Notes: generated by a model not told the origin, from the sequence alone. A DNA stretch of 64,000 nt from Oceanobacter antarcticus (GCF_044962685.1 NZ_JBBKTX010000017.1:51546-115545), one strand, 5' to 3'. Positions 17,708 through 26,705 are shown, counted from the first letter of the stretch. Made by a program: numbers and translations.

Positions 17708-20700
17708 GTGATCATTACTCGTTTCCTCCTGCAATATCCTGTTCAGTGGCTGTATTCGCTTTTCGTCACACTCTTCGCGACAGGGATGTCCCTGATATTG
17801 CTGTTCGCGCTTATGCTGTTCCGGCATCCGGTACAGGCGGCGGAAGCTGATGGTCTGGCAACAGGATTAGTAGCCGAACCAGCGGCCAATCTGAATCTCA
17901 CCGAGGAAGAGCGTACCTGGCTGCTGAACCATCAAACCATACGGGTGCACAACGAGACCAACTGGGGACCGTTCAACTACTACGAATTCGGGCGTCCGAA
18001 AGGTTATTCCATCGAGTTTATGGGTCTGCTGGCGGAAAAGCTGGGCATCCAGGTTGAGTACATCACCGGGCCGAGCTGGGGCGAGTTTATGGCGATGCTG
18101 GGCAACCAAGAGCTGGATGTGATGCTCAACATCATCAAGACCGAAAACCGCAGCAAACACATTCTGTTTACCGACCCCTATGTCAACAACCCGCCTGGTA
18201 TCGTGGTACGAGATGATAATAACGATATCCGCGATCTGCGCGATCTGAATGGCCGGGTGCTGGCGATTCCGAAGGGGTTCTTCTACCAGGAAATCATTGA
18301 GCGCCACTTCCCGGGCATACAGCTGTTGCTGTTGACCGACCAGTTGGAAAGCCTCAAGGCGGTGTCGTTTGGTCACGCAGACGCCACCATCGGTGGCATC
18401 GCCATTCAAAATTACCTGATGCGTAACCATTTGATCAACAACACCAAGGTGATTGGCGGTATCGACGATCCGCGTTTTGACAATAACCTGCGTATCGGTG
18501 TGCGACCCGACTGGGGAATCTTGCGTAATATTCTGCAAAAAGCGCTGGAATCTGTGACCGAACAGGAACGCAACAGCCTCGGCCGCCGCTGGCTCAGCAG
18601 TGGCCTGCAGAGCACTCAGGTGTTGCAGCTGGATAAAGACGAAAAGGACTTTTTGACGACTCATCCGGTTTTGCGGGTTCACAACGAAATGGCCTGGCCA
18701 CCGTTCAACTTTAATGAACAGGGCAAGCCCAAAGGTTTTTCTATTGATGTGATGAACCTGATTGCCAAAAAAACCGGTTTTCGTATTGAGTACATCAGTG
18801 GCCCTGGCTGGAGCGATTTTCTCCACATGATGCACGAGCGCCAGCTGGATATGATGCTCAATATCGTTAACACCCCGGAGCGACGTGAATATATTCGTTT
18901 TACCCGTCCTTATGCGGTGAACCCGAATATTATTGCTAGTAAAAAAAGTGCCAAATACGAGAGCATCGAAAGTCTGAAAGGCAAAACCGTAGCAATACCC
19001 AAAGGCTTCTTTTATGAAGAAGTACTCAGCAAGGAACACCCTGAGATCAAACTGCATCTGGTGAAAAATGCAGTGGAAAGTCTCAAGGCCGTCTCGATCG
19101 GCAAGGCCGATGCCGCACTGGGCGAAGCCGCCGTCTTTAACCATCTGATTGCCCGCAATATGCTCAACGACCTCACCATCTCTGGCGAAGTGGACGTCGG
19201 TCAGCCAGATCTGGCCAACCTGCGTATTGGCGTACGTTCCGACTGGCCGATTCTGCAAGGCATCATGGATCGTGCAGTCGACTCGCTCACCCGTGACGAA
19301 CTGGCAACCATCTCCCAGCACTGGATGGGTAACGAAAACTACATTGCCCGTCCTGGCAGTGGCCTGGCGCTGACCAATGCTGAAAAAGCCTATCTGGAAA
19401 AACAGCCCAACATCACCTTCTGCGCCAATCCCGACTGGATGCCGCTGGAAAAAATCGGTGAAGGGGGCAAACACGAAGGAATGGTGGCTGATTACCTCGG
19501 CCTGATGGCAGATCGGATTGGTATCAGCCTGACCATGGTGCAGACCGACAGTACCGCCCAGTCACTGGAATACGCCAAGAGCCGCCGTTGCGACATCATG
19601 TCGGCCGCGTTTGAAACCCCGGAGGCCGCGCGTCAGCTCAACTTCACCAAACCCTACCTGAGACTGCCGTTGGTGATTGCCATTCAGGAAGACTCACTGT
19701 TTGTGGATGGCCTGAAATCCCTCAACCAGCAAACCATTGCCGTGCCCAGTGGTTATGGCTTGCTGAAAAAGCTGCAACGGGATTATCCGCGCCTGCAGGT
19801 GATTGAAGTGTCCAGCATCACCAATGGTCTCCGGCAAGTCGAAGAAGGCCGAATCTTCGGCATGATTGGTGCTATTGCACCAATTGGCCACGCCATCCGC
19901 AAAGACCGCTTTATTAATCTCAAAATTGGCGGACGGCTGGATGAAGACTGGAAACTGGCCATTGCCGTGCGTAACGATACGCCGGAGCTGCTCTCCATGT
20001 TCAACAAGGCCACCGATTACATTACCGAAGAAGAACGATCCAAAGTTTTCCAGCGTTGGGTTGCTGTGAAGTTTGAACAGCAGGTGGATTACCACCTGGT
20101 ATGGAAACTGGTGGCTGCAGCGCTGGTGATTATGCTGGCCATCATCTTGTGGAACTGGAAACTGGCCCGCCTCAACCATCGTCTTAAAACCGAGATGGGA
20201 CTACGCCATAAAGTGGAACAACAGCTGCAAAATGCCAATAATGAACTCAGCCGCAAAAACAATGAGCTGTCGGTGCTCTCTACTACCGACAATCTGACTG
20301 GCCTGGCGAACCGCCGTCATATCGAAAGCCAGCTGGACACCGTACTGGAAAGCCAGCAAGGCGAGCGAAATCCTTTCTCGGTGATGCTGCTGGATATCGA
20401 CCACTTCAAACAGATTAACGACCAGTACGGCCACCTGTTGGGAGACGAAGTGCTGAAAAGCATCGCCCGTATTCTGGAAAACAACATCCGCGACAGCGAC
20501 AGAATTGGCCGCTGGGGCGGGGAAGAATTCATGATTATTCTGCCCAATACCTCCGCTGCTCTCGCTTATCGCCTGGCAGAAAAATTACGCACCGCGATCG
20601 CGGCAGAACAGTTTGAAGACGTCGACCACGTCACCGCCAGCATTGGATTGGTCGACAGCAGCATCCCCGGCGAAACCGCACGACAACTGATACTCAAGGC

Positions 20701-20785
20701 CGATAACGCGCTTTATTGTGCCAAAAAAGCCGGTCGTAACCGGGTGGTGAGTGATGCTGAACCAAGCCCGTGTGATGTCTGTTAG
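17708..20785 (+). CDS. diguanylate cyclase with three tandem periplasmic solute-binding domains
   Basis: About 1025 residues. After an N-terminal signal/membrane helix come three SBP_bac_3 (PBPb) domains, each starting about ten residues before a conserved WxPFN or WMPLE motif, roughly residues 70-300, 320-545 and 565-790. Domains 1 and 2 are clearly duplicates (RVHNETNWGPFNYYEFGRPKG versus RVHNEMAWPPFNFNEQGKPKG; both with IPKGFFY). A membrane helix near 800-818 and a short coiled coil lead into a GGDEF domain. Its active site is RWGGEEF, and RDSD five residues before it fits the c-di-GMP inhibitory site RxxD. It should make c-di-GMP in response to small periplasmic ligands such as amino acids. 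GTG at 17708 has GAAGG six bases upstream; a TTG at 17678 is possible. Monocistronic. Confidence 0.93.
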   Translation: MIITRFLLQYPVQWLYSLFVTLFATGMSLILLFALMLFRHPVQAAEADGLATGLVAEPAANLNLTEEERTWLLNHQTIRVHNETNWGPFNYYEFGRPKGYSIEFMGLLAEKLGIQVEYITGPSWGEFMAMLGNQELDVMLNIIKTENRSKHILFTDPYVNNPPGIVVRDDNNDIRDLRDLNGRVLAIPKGFFYQEIIERHFPGIQLLLLTDQLESLKAVSFGHADATIGGIAIQNYLMRNHLINNTKVIGGIDDPRFDNNLRIGVRPDWGILRNILQKALESVTEQERNSLGRRWLSSGLQSTQVLQLDKDEKDFLTTHPVLRVHNEMAWPPFNFNEQGKPKGFSIDVMNLIAKKTGFRIEYISGPGWSDFLHMMHERQLDMMLNIVNTPERREYIRFTRPYAVNPNIIASKKSAKYESIESLKGKTVAIPKGFFYEEVLSKEHPEIKLHLVKNAVESLKAVSIGKADAALGEAAVFNHLIARNMLNDLTISGEVDVGQPDLANLRIGVRSDWPILQGIMDRAVDSLTRDELATISQHWMGNENYIARPGSGLALTNAEKAYLEKQPNITFCANPDWMPLEKIGEGGKHEGMVADYLGLMADRIGISLTMVQTDSTAQSLEYAKSRRCDIMSAAFETPEAARQLNFTKPYLRLPLVIAIQEDSLFVDGLKSLNQQTIAVPSGYGLLKKLQRDYPRLQVIEVSSITNGLRQVEEGRIFGMIGAIAPIGHAIRKDRFINLKIGGRLDEDWKLAIAVRNDTPELLSMFNKATDYITEEERSKVFQRWVAVKFEQQVDYHLVWKLVAAALVIMLAIILWNWKLARLNHRLKTEMGLRHKVEQQLQNANNELSRKNNELSVLSTTDNLTGLANRRHIESQLDTVLESQQGERNPFSVMLLDIDHFKQINDQYGHLLGDEVLKSIARILENNIRDSDRIGRWGGEEFMIILPNTSAALAYRLAEKLRTAIAAEQFEDVDHVTASIGLVDSSIPGETARQLILKADNALYCAKKAGRNRVVSDAEPSPCDVC

Positions 20786-20913
20786 TGCAGCCTGTCTGGT
20801 GAGCAGGCCGGTTTAATTATTGAGAATGCCCCTGGCAAAGCAGACTGGGATCGCAACTACTGCGCTGCTGCCGACGCCATTCCCTGCTTCGACAACTTCC
20901 CTGGCCGCCCAGG

Positions 20914-21789
20914 TTAACCAATCTCGAAAGAGGTAACGCCGTACAGCTGTGCCAATGGCAACACGGGCGCACGGGCGGTGTACATCCGCGCGGTTTCAAA
21001 TGACACCTGCATCTGCAGCCGTTCGGCCAGTGCCACGGCGGCCGGGTTGACCTCCGGGGTATCGAAATAAAAGGTCGCTCCCGGTTCAACCCGCCACAAC
21101 AGATCATGCAACAGCCGTTCGGCCAGTTCGGTAGAGGCGGCGTACAGAGGCCCAACCTTGTAGCCCGAACGGCATTGCCGAATCACGCCACTGGCAACCA
21201 GCTGCTTGCCTTGTGTGATGCCCCGCGCCACACAGCCCGGTTGTTGAATCCAGCACCGCAAAAAAGCAGGGCGAGGCAGCGGGAAAAAGTCATTGTTGTG
21301 ACGTTCAACCTCAGCAAATGGCAGAGCCGACAAGGCAACGGACTGGCCGGAATCGGCCAGCCCGTCAGGTACCAGACCTTCATAACGAATATTACGATAT
21401 GCCAGCGTGAAACCGGACTGGCAATAATTCTCCTGCTGCGCGACCACGCCATCCAGCGCAACATGGCAGCCTTGCAGATACTCCATGGCGGCATTCCAGA
21501 TCTGAAGACCATACCCTTGACCACGATACTCCGGCTTGACGATATAAAAGCCGATAAAACCAAAGGCGTCTGTATTGGTTCTGGCAGAGGCCTCCGGTCG
21601 GTAGCGAATGGCTGAAATACAGGCAATAGGCTCGGCGTTTAACAGACCGATCAAAAAGCCGTCAGGATCGGCTGCGTGGTAACAGTCGGCATCGTACAGG
21701 CCTGGATTCCAGCCTTCCTGCGCGGCCCATTCCACCGCAAGATCCACTTCGTTACGGGTCATCGGGCGGATGGAGTAGGTATCTGTCAT
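20914..21789 (-). CDS. GNAT-family N-acetyltransferase, two-domain
   Basis: 291 residues. The first half is a GNAT domain with the acetyl-CoA loop motif KPEYRGQGYGLQIWNAAM (around residue 95) and IGFYIV before it; the second half resembles the C-terminal domain of YitH/HsdE-like two-domain acetyltransferases, with GYKVGPLYA and ARMYT. Substrate unknown. Start at 21789 has AGGA eight bases upstream; the ATG three codons earlier is less well placed. It is divergent from the P450 operon, with a palindromic operator candidate between them. Confidence 0.85.
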   Translation of the reverse strand: MTDTYSIRPMTRNEVDLAVEWAAQEGWNPGLYDADCYHAADPDGFLIGLLNAEPIACISAIRYRPEASARTNTDAFGFIGFYIVKPEYRGQGYGLQIWNAAMEYLQGCHVALDGVVAQQENYCQSGFTLAYRNIRYEGLVPDGLADSGQSVALSALPFAEVERHNNDFFPLPRPAFLRCWIQQPGCVARGITQGKQLVASGVIRQCRSGYKVGPLYAASTELAERLLHDLLWRVEPGATFYFDTPEVNPAAVALAERLQMQVSFETARMYTARAPVLPLAQLYGVTSFEIG

Positions 21790-21905
21790 GGTGCTCATCC
21801 TGAATATTAAATGGCACACCATAAAAGCGCTGGCGGGCCAATAAAAGTGTTGGCGATGATTGTCGACGCAGACAGGTTATAAGAATAACCCGGTTAATCA
21901 ATCAG

Positions 21906-21923
21906 TATTGATCCGTATCAATA
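21906..21923. promoter_or_regulatory. perfect palindrome TATTGAT-N4-ATCAATA, operator candidate
   Basis: TATTGAT CCGT ATCAATA: 7-bp arms, 4-bp centre, lying 15 bp upstream of a TTGAAT box (21938-21943) that is 19 bp from TATAAT (21963-21968) and points at the P450 gene. Its length suits a dimeric helix-turn-helix regulator. The regulator is not in the immediate neighbourhood. Confidence 0.45.
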
Positions 21924-21937
21924 ATCATCTCCAGGTG

Positions 21938-21968
21938 TTGAATAAGTACCTGCTGTGATCCTTATAAT
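21938..21968 (+). promoter_or_regulatory. candidate sigma-70 promoter of the P450 operon
   Basis: TTGAAT (21938-21943), 19-bp spacer, TATAAT (21963-21968), leaving an untranslated leader of about 80 bases before the P450 start. The -10 box is a perfect match to consensus; the spacing is slightly long. Confidence 0.45.
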
Positions 21969-22057
21969 CCCTTAATTTAGCCTTCTTTCGTTCATAAAAT
22001 GCCCGGCGTACCAAACAAAATAACGACAACGCAACAACTTCGCCGGAGGTAAAACGG

Positions 22058-23218
22058 ATGTTTCGATTTGACCCGTTTTCACCGGAAGTGGATGTCAATC
22101 CATTTCCTTTTTACAAGGTACTGCGTGACGAATACCCATTGTTCTGGAGTGAAGAAGCCAGCATGTGGGTGCTGTCCCGGTATCAGGACATTATTACGGC
22201 ACTGAACGATTGGGAAACCTATTCATCGGCTCAGGGTAACCTGATGACCGAACTGCCCAATCGTGCCGGTGCCACATTGGGCACCACTGATCCCCCACGT
22301 CATGATCGCCTGCGTGCGCTGATTCAGAAAGCCGTGACCAAGCGTTCCCTCGACCATTTGCTCGAACCGGCTCATGCCGTTGCCCGCAAGCACCTGGATG
22401 CTGTGGAAGGTCAGTCACAGTTCGATTTTGTGAAAGACTTTTCGGCCAGATACACACTGGATCTGATCGCCTATCTGTTTGCATTACCGCCTGAAGATCA
22501 GGAAATCGTGCGCCAGAAAGCGGTGCTTATGGTGCAGTCTGACCCGCTAACCCGTACCAAGGGACCAGAACATCTGGCTGCCTATGAATGGATGGTGGAA
22601 TACACCGACAAGCTGGTTGCCGAGCGTAAACAGCATCCCGGCGAAGATTTGCTGAGCAACTTTATTAGCGCTGAAATCGACGGAGAAAAGTTGCTGGATC
22701 GCGAAGTACAGCTGACGGTGACGACACTCATCATGGCGGGCATTGAATCTTTATCGGGCTTTATGACCATGCTGATCAAGAACATCACCGACCATCCTGA
22801 CGCTCGTGATGCACTGGTTGCGGAGCCGTCGAAAATACCGGCAGCGATAGAAGAAAGTCTGCGCTACAACACCTCGGCCCAGCGTTTCCGTCGTTGTGTG
22901 CAGAAAGAAACCACGCTGTATGGCCAGACCATGCAACCGGGTGACTTTGTCTGCCTGGCCTACGGTTCCGGTAACCGGGATGAGCGTCAATACCCGAACC
23001 CGGATGTGTACGACATCAGCCGTAACCCCAAAGGTCACCTGGGTTTTGGTGGCGGGGTACATGCTTGTCTCGGGACAGCTATTGCCCGCCTTGCTTGCAA
23101 GGTAGCCGTGGAAGAAATCCTGGCGAAGTACCCGAACATCGGCAAGGTCGAACAGGAACTGCGGTGGATGCCATCGTCTACCTTCCGTAGTCCGCTGTCG
23201 CTGTTGGTGTCGATCTGA
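22058..23218 (+). CDS. cytochrome P450 monooxygenase
   Basis: Soluble 386-residue bacterial P450. Heme-binding loop FGGGVHACLG (about 329-338, Cys thiolate ligand), ExxR in EESLR (about 267), HDRLR for heme propionate contact near 88. The I-helix oxygen-activation motif reads AGIES: a serine stands where most P450s have threonine (AGxxT). It is followed by a 2Fe-2S ferredoxin and an FAD ferredoxin reductase, a complete class I (bacterial/mitochondrial type) electron chain for hydroxylating a hydrophobic substrate with NAD(P)H and oxygen. GGAGG precedes the ATG. It is shorter than CYP153 alkane hydroxylases, so that family is not assumed; substrate unknown. Confidence 0.95.
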   Translation: MFRFDPFSPEVDVNPFPFYKVLRDEYPLFWSEEASMWVLSRYQDIITALNDWETYSSAQGNLMTELPNRAGATLGTTDPPRHDRLRALIQKAVTKRSLDHLLEPAHAVARKHLDAVEGQSQFDFVKDFSARYTLDLIAYLFALPPEDQEIVRQKAVLMVQSDPLTRTKGPEHLAAYEWMVEYTDKLVAERKQHPGEDLLSNFISAEIDGEKLLDREVQLTVTTLIMAGIESLSGFMTMLIKNITDHPDARDALVAEPSKIPAAIEESLRYNTSAQRFRRCVQKETTLYGQTMQPGDFVCLAYGSGNRDERQYPNPDVYDISRNPKGHLGFGGGVHACLGTAIARLACKVAVEEILAKYPNIGKVEQELRWMPSSTFRSPLSLLVSI

Positions 23219-23235
23219 TCGATCCTCGACAGCAG

Positions 23236-23274
23236 ATCACAGCCTGAGCGGTGTGCTGCCGCTCAGGCTGTGAT
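23236..23274 (+). promoter_or_regulatory. 16-bp perfect hairpin between P450 and ferredoxin genes
   Basis: Arms 23236-23251 and 23259-23274 are perfectly complementary (ATCACAGCCTGAGCGG and its complement) around a 7-base loop. No T-tract follows, so rather than a terminator this may be an mRNA-stability or processing hairpin that sets the P450:ferredoxin ratio. The ferredoxin start is 36 bp further. Confidence 0.7.
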
Positions 23275-23309
23275 ACAGGCAAAAAATAATCAGACCGGAG
23301 AATAACACC

Positions 23310-23633
23310 ATGCCAAGCGTGACTTACGTAGATTATCAAGGCCAGTCCACCCAATTGGAACTGGCAGAAGGAATGACCCTGATGCAAGGTGCCGTCATGA
23401 ATGGCATCGAAGGCATTGAAGGCGAATGCAGCGGCTCTTGCGCCTGCGCTACCTGTCATTGCTATGTGGATGAAAGCTGGGTCGGCAAGATGCCGCCGAT
23501 GTCTGAAAACGAAGACGACATGCTGGATGGCACCGCTTCTGAACGCAAAGACAATAGTCGTCTCAGCTGTCAGATCAAAATGACCGCCGAACTGGATGGC
23601 ATCGTGATTCACATGCCCGAGGAACAAGGCTGA
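23310..23633 (+). CDS. 2Fe-2S ferredoxin, putidaredoxin/adrenodoxin type
   Basis: 107 residues with the C-x5-C-x2-C...C cluster pattern of the adrenodoxin group: CSGSCACATC, then a final Cys in RLSCQIK. An extra Cys lies within the first loop (SGSCAC) and two more just outside it, which is common in this family. It carries electrons from the downstream reductase to the P450. The stop overlaps the start of the reductase gene (TGATG), so the two are translationally coupled. Confidence 0.95.
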   Translation: MPSVTYVDYQGQSTQLELAEGMTLMQGAVMNGIEGIEGECSGSCACATCHCYVDESWVGKMPPMSENEDDMLDGTASERKDNSRLSCQIKMTAELDGIVIHMPEEQG

Positions 23634-24925
23634 TGAGTGACCAGCTGCTTGCCGCCGGAGTGGTGATTGTTGGTGCTGGGCACGCCGGTTTCCAGTGTGC
23701 TGACTCCCTGCGCCGTAATGGTTTTGACGGTCGTATTGTGCTGGTGAATGGCGAAGCGGATTTGCCGTATCAGCGCCCGCCGTTGTCAAAAGGTCACTTG
23801 CTCAGCCCGGCGGGCGAAGAAGCACTGTGGTTTCGGACGGCCAACTGGTTTGACGACCAGAATATCACCCTGCTGAATCATACCCGGGTTGAATCTATTC
23901 AGAACCAGCGTCGGCAGGTGAGCCTCAGCAACGGCGAGCCACTGGACTATCAATGGTTGGTTCTGGCCCCTGGCGCTCGTTTGCGAACACTCGAACTGCC
24001 CGGTGCCAACCTGGACGGCGTGTGTTACGTCAAATCCATGAGTGATATTCGTACCATTGCACGCTGGCTGCCCGATACCCAACAGATTGTGGTCGTGGGG
24101 GGCAGTTTTATTGCGCTGGAATTTGCCGCCACCGCCGCAAAATTGGATAAACACGTGACGGTACTGGTTCGTGGCCAACGGCTGATGAACAACGCCGTAG
24201 ATGATCTGTTGGCCGATTACATGCTGCAACAGCACCGCGCTCATGGAGTGGATATTCGTTTTGGAACCTGTCTGGAAGCTATCAACGGCGAGCAGGGCCG
24301 GGTCGCTTCAGTATTACTTAACAATGGCAATCGACTGCCAGCCCAAATGCTGGTGGCGGGTATTGGCGTCGAAATCGACACCGACTTGGCACAACAGGCG
24401 GGTTTGGCATGCGGCGAGCGTGCTGCTGGGGAGCCAGAAGGTATACGCGTTGATCGTCAGTGCCTGACCAGCGATAACAGGATCTTTGCCGCCGGCGATG
24501 CCGTTATCAGCCCGAACCCTTACGGCAACGGTCTCACCCGGTTGGAATCGGTACAGAACGCAGTTGATCAGGCTAAACTGATTGCTACCGTCATCACCGC
24601 TAAATCTACTCACGACACACCAAACGAACAAGCAGAGGCCGTGCAGCCACAATACGACAGCGTGCCATGGTTCTGGTCTGACCAGTACGACATCAAACTG
24701 CAAATGGCCGGGCTGTTTAACGGTTATGACCAGCGCGTGCAGCGTGGTGATACCGCCACTGGCAAATTCTCGACGTGCTATTTGCGTGATGGCGTATTGA
24801 TCGCGGTGCACTCCGTCAACAAACCCGCCGACCACATGCAGGCGCGCAAATTGGTGGCGGCCCGTATTGCACCGGATATCGCCTTGCTGGCGGATGAAAA
24901 CATCAAGTTGAACAGCCTTTTTTAA
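23633..24925 (+). CDS. FAD-dependent NAD(P)H:ferredoxin reductase (putidaredoxin reductase-like)
   Basis: 430 residues with two dinucleotide-binding folds: VVIVGAGHAGFQCADSLR for FAD at the N-terminus and IVVVGGSFIALEFAATAAK for NAD(P)H near residue 150; the FAD-contacting IFAAGDAV near 285, and a C-terminal reductase domain. It lacks the redox disulfide of glutathione-reductase-like enzymes, as expected. Start ATG overlaps the ferredoxin stop. A small GCCTT-TTTT-AAGGC dyad straddles its stop codon. Confidence 0.95.
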   Translation: MSDQLLAAGVVIVGAGHAGFQCADSLRRNGFDGRIVLVNGEADLPYQRPPLSKGHLLSPAGEEALWFRTANWFDDQNITLLNHTRVESIQNQRRQVSLSNGEPLDYQWLVLAPGARLRTLELPGANLDGVCYVKSMSDIRTIARWLPDTQQIVVVGGSFIALEFAATAAKLDKHVTVLVRGQRLMNNAVDDLLADYMLQQHRAHGVDIRFGTCLEAINGEQGRVASVLLNNGNRLPAQMLVAGIGVEIDTDLAQQAGLACGERAAGEPEGIRVDRQCLTSDNRIFAAGDAVISPNPYGNGLTRLESVQNAVDQAKLIATVITAKSTHDTPNEQAEAVQPQYDSVPWFWSDQYDIKLQMAGLFNGYDQRVQRGDTATGKFSTCYLRDGVLIAVHSVNKPADHMQARKLVAARIAPDIALLADENIKLNSLF

Positions 24926-24953
24926 GGCCTGGTGCTATTTCAGCAAGCGTATA

Positions 24954-25114
24954 GGGGACATATATTTAATCCGGCAGCCCCCGCAGGGCGCGGGTTGCCG
25001 CCGTCCAGTGCGGTGTTGACGAATGTGAAAAGGACTCGTCATTTCGCTGCATTCGCCGCCTCTGAACAAGGGCAACACTCGTGCAGAGTCGTGCAGGATT
25101 AAATAGATGTCCCC
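24954..25114. repeat. inverted-repeat element, copy B (RAYT-associated, MITE-like)
   Basis: Left end GGGGACATATATTTAATCC, right end GGATTAAATAGATGTCCCC (25096-25114), 161 bp. The interior matches copy A (3536-3797) apart from a ~100-bp segment present only in A. It lies about 330 bp from a decayed RAYT-type transposase gene. No coding capacity of its own. Confidence 0.75.
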
Positions 25115-25442
25115 ATAGGGTCAGCACCCAGCGCCCACCACCGGAACATTTGCTGGTATTGTCAGCACCATTCAGGGCAACCGAAACCCTTTTGTCTCCT
25201 TCAGCCATAATCCGGGTTATCTTGCCGGGCCCGGACTAATCGGCACAAGCTCCTGAGGCAGAGGCCGCCAGCAGTAAAAAAGAAAAAATCATATATCATA
25301 AACCCCCCTGATTATAGGTTTTAATATTTGTTTAATGATTATAAATGAGCGGGGCTGGCTCGCAAAGCGTTGTTTATCTCTGATTTATCCATATCCATAT
25401 GACCCAGTCATAAAAACAATAATAAACAATAAAGACATCCAT

Positions 25443-25740
25443 TTATCCTATAGTGCCAACGCTCACGACTTCCAATGATGACCAGCTCCGCGCCTGATCG
25501 GCATTCACAAACAGCACCCTATAATCGTGATTCGACATCACCGCATAAGCCATAACCGGTAATAAGGCAAAAATCTCAGGCAGCGCCAGAATACACTCCT
25601 CCAGCCAGCAAGACCGGTGTGCCTAGCCGTTGCCAGACGCCTGATCGGTGCCACACAAAAACGCTCGACGCACAGCGGGAAACGCCGAGATACCAGGGCG
25701 TTGCATCCAGAGATACCCGTTGCTTGCGGGGCTTTGGCAT
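25443..25740 (-). pseudogene. decayed RAYT-type (Y1/HUH, IS200-like) transposase
   Basis: Starts with an excellent ribosome site (AAAGGAG, six bases) and ATG at 25738-25740, then MPKPRKQRVSLDATPWY, the usual opening of REP-associated tyrosine transposases. The expected RRAFLCGTDQASG continues in another frame, ends at a TAG, and AYAVMSNHDYRVLFVN follows further on. The catalytic HUH region, normally NHYH, reads NHDY, so one metal-binding histidine is lost. Multiple frameshifts, a stop and loss of the C-terminal half show it is dead. The original gene may have been the mobiliser of the nearby repeat elements. The sequence from 25115 to 25442 holds no recognisable gene. Confidence 0.65.
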
Positions 25741-26064
25741 GATCGGCTCCTTTCGGTGAAGTCAGAGCAATATGGCCTGGCGGGATGAAATAAAATCAGG
25801 CGAAAGGCTGATTTGGGTGATCCGGGTTGTCGTGCAAAAGTCTGCCGATAGCAGCTTACGGGCAAAGTGATTCCGGCGATTGAGAAAGCGGGCAGGGGTT
25901 GAAGACCGGGGGCGATTTTTGGGGTATCCGTTCGGATACTCCAGTAAGTTCAATGGATGTGGGCAGGTTCGGTTCCTGTTGTGGAATCGAATCGGGTCTA
26001 TGCTGGCCAGCACCCTCCGTTGGCATCATAATCCACAGCAGATTTGCTATGAAGAGAAGAAGAT
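25741..26064. other. intergenic region before the toxin-antitoxin pair
   Basis: No gene recognised. A small perfect dyad GTATCCG-TT-CGGATAC lies near 25924-25939. The last bases (GAAGAGAAGAAG) are a purine-rich ribosome site for the mntA-like gene. Confidence 0.4.
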
Positions 26065-26355
26065 ATGAAACCCTCTGAAGCATTGGAATTGAATCGGGCC
26101 GTGATTCGGCGGGTAGTGGAGGCTTATCACGCGAGCAATGCGCGAGTGTTCGGCTCTGTGCTGAGCGGTCAGGACACCGATAACAGCGACCTCGATATTC
26201 TCATTGATCCGACACCCGACACAACGCTGATGGATGTAGCTGCCATCCAGCTGGAGTTGCAAAACCTGTTGGGGGTATCGGTGGATGTGCTGACGCCACG
26301 ATCCCTGCCGGATGCGTTTCGGAGTCAGGTTCTCTCTGAGGCCATGCCGGTATGA
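26065..26355 (+). CDS. mntA: MntA-type nucleotidyltransferase antitoxin
   Basis: 96-residue minimal nucleotidyltransferase with the signature GS-x10-DxD (GSVLSGQDTDNSDLDILID, near residue 30). In the Shewanella HEPN-MNT pair this enzyme neutralises the HepT RNase by adding AMP residues to a tyrosine in its active site. The reading frame is intact and overlaps the downstream hepT by four bases, the arrangement of translationally coupled pairs. It sits in an island of broken mobile elements, consistent with horizontal acquisition. Confidence 0.9.
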   Translation: MKPSEALELNRAVIRRVVEAYHASNARVFGSVLSGQDTDNSDLDILIDPTPDTTLMDVAAIQLELQNLLGVSVDVLTPRSLPDAFRSQVLSEAMPV

Positions 26356-26705
26356 ATAAGGAACTGAGGGTGCCTGATTACCTTGGGCACATTCTCAAGG
26401 CCATCGAACGTATCGACCGTTACACTGCCGATATGGATGAAGTGGCCTTTCTGAATAATGAACTGGTGCAGGATGCGGTTATTCGCAATATTGAAGTTAT
26501 CGGCGAAGCATCCAATAGCATTTTACGTGTATCTTCTGAGTTTGCAGAGGTACACGCCGATATCCCCTGGCAGGTGATGTACACCATGCGCAATCGGGTC
26601 TCTCACGGATACCATAAGGTGGACCTTGAGATTGTCTGGAATACGCTTCAGCGTGACCTGCCAGAACTGCATCAGCAGATACTGCAAGTATTACCATCGG
26701 TTTGA
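26352..26705 (+). CDS. hepT: HepT-type HEPN RNase toxin (DUF86)
   Basis: 117-residue all-helical HEPN protein. The catalytic R-x4-H-x-Y motif is intact as RNRVSHGY near residue 76, and the preceding IEVIGEASN helix is typical. It would cut RNA (some family members target tRNA) unless its motif tyrosine is AMPylated by the upstream partner. Start overlaps the mntA stop (ATGA). Both genes look functional, unlike their neighbours. Confidence 0.9.
   Translation: MNKELRVPDYLGHILKAIERIDRYTADMDEVAFLNNELVQDAVIRNIEVIGEASNSILRVSSEFAEVHADIPWQVMYTMRNRVSHGYHKVDLEIVWNTLQRDLPELHQQILQVLPSV

Noticed and set aside
17867..19474. 535-codon open frame antisense to the diguanylate cyclase gene
   Set aside because: It is a shadow of the coding sequence on the other strand; it has no known domain and no ribosome site.
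22058..24925. CYP153 alkane hydroxylase assignment
   Set aside because: The P450 is shorter than CYP153 enzymes and lacks features I could match to them; only the class I electron chain is certain.
24954..25114. Copy B as a CRISPR repeat or small RNA gene
   Set aside because: Its inverted ends and second copy at 3.5 kb show a transposable-type repeat instead.
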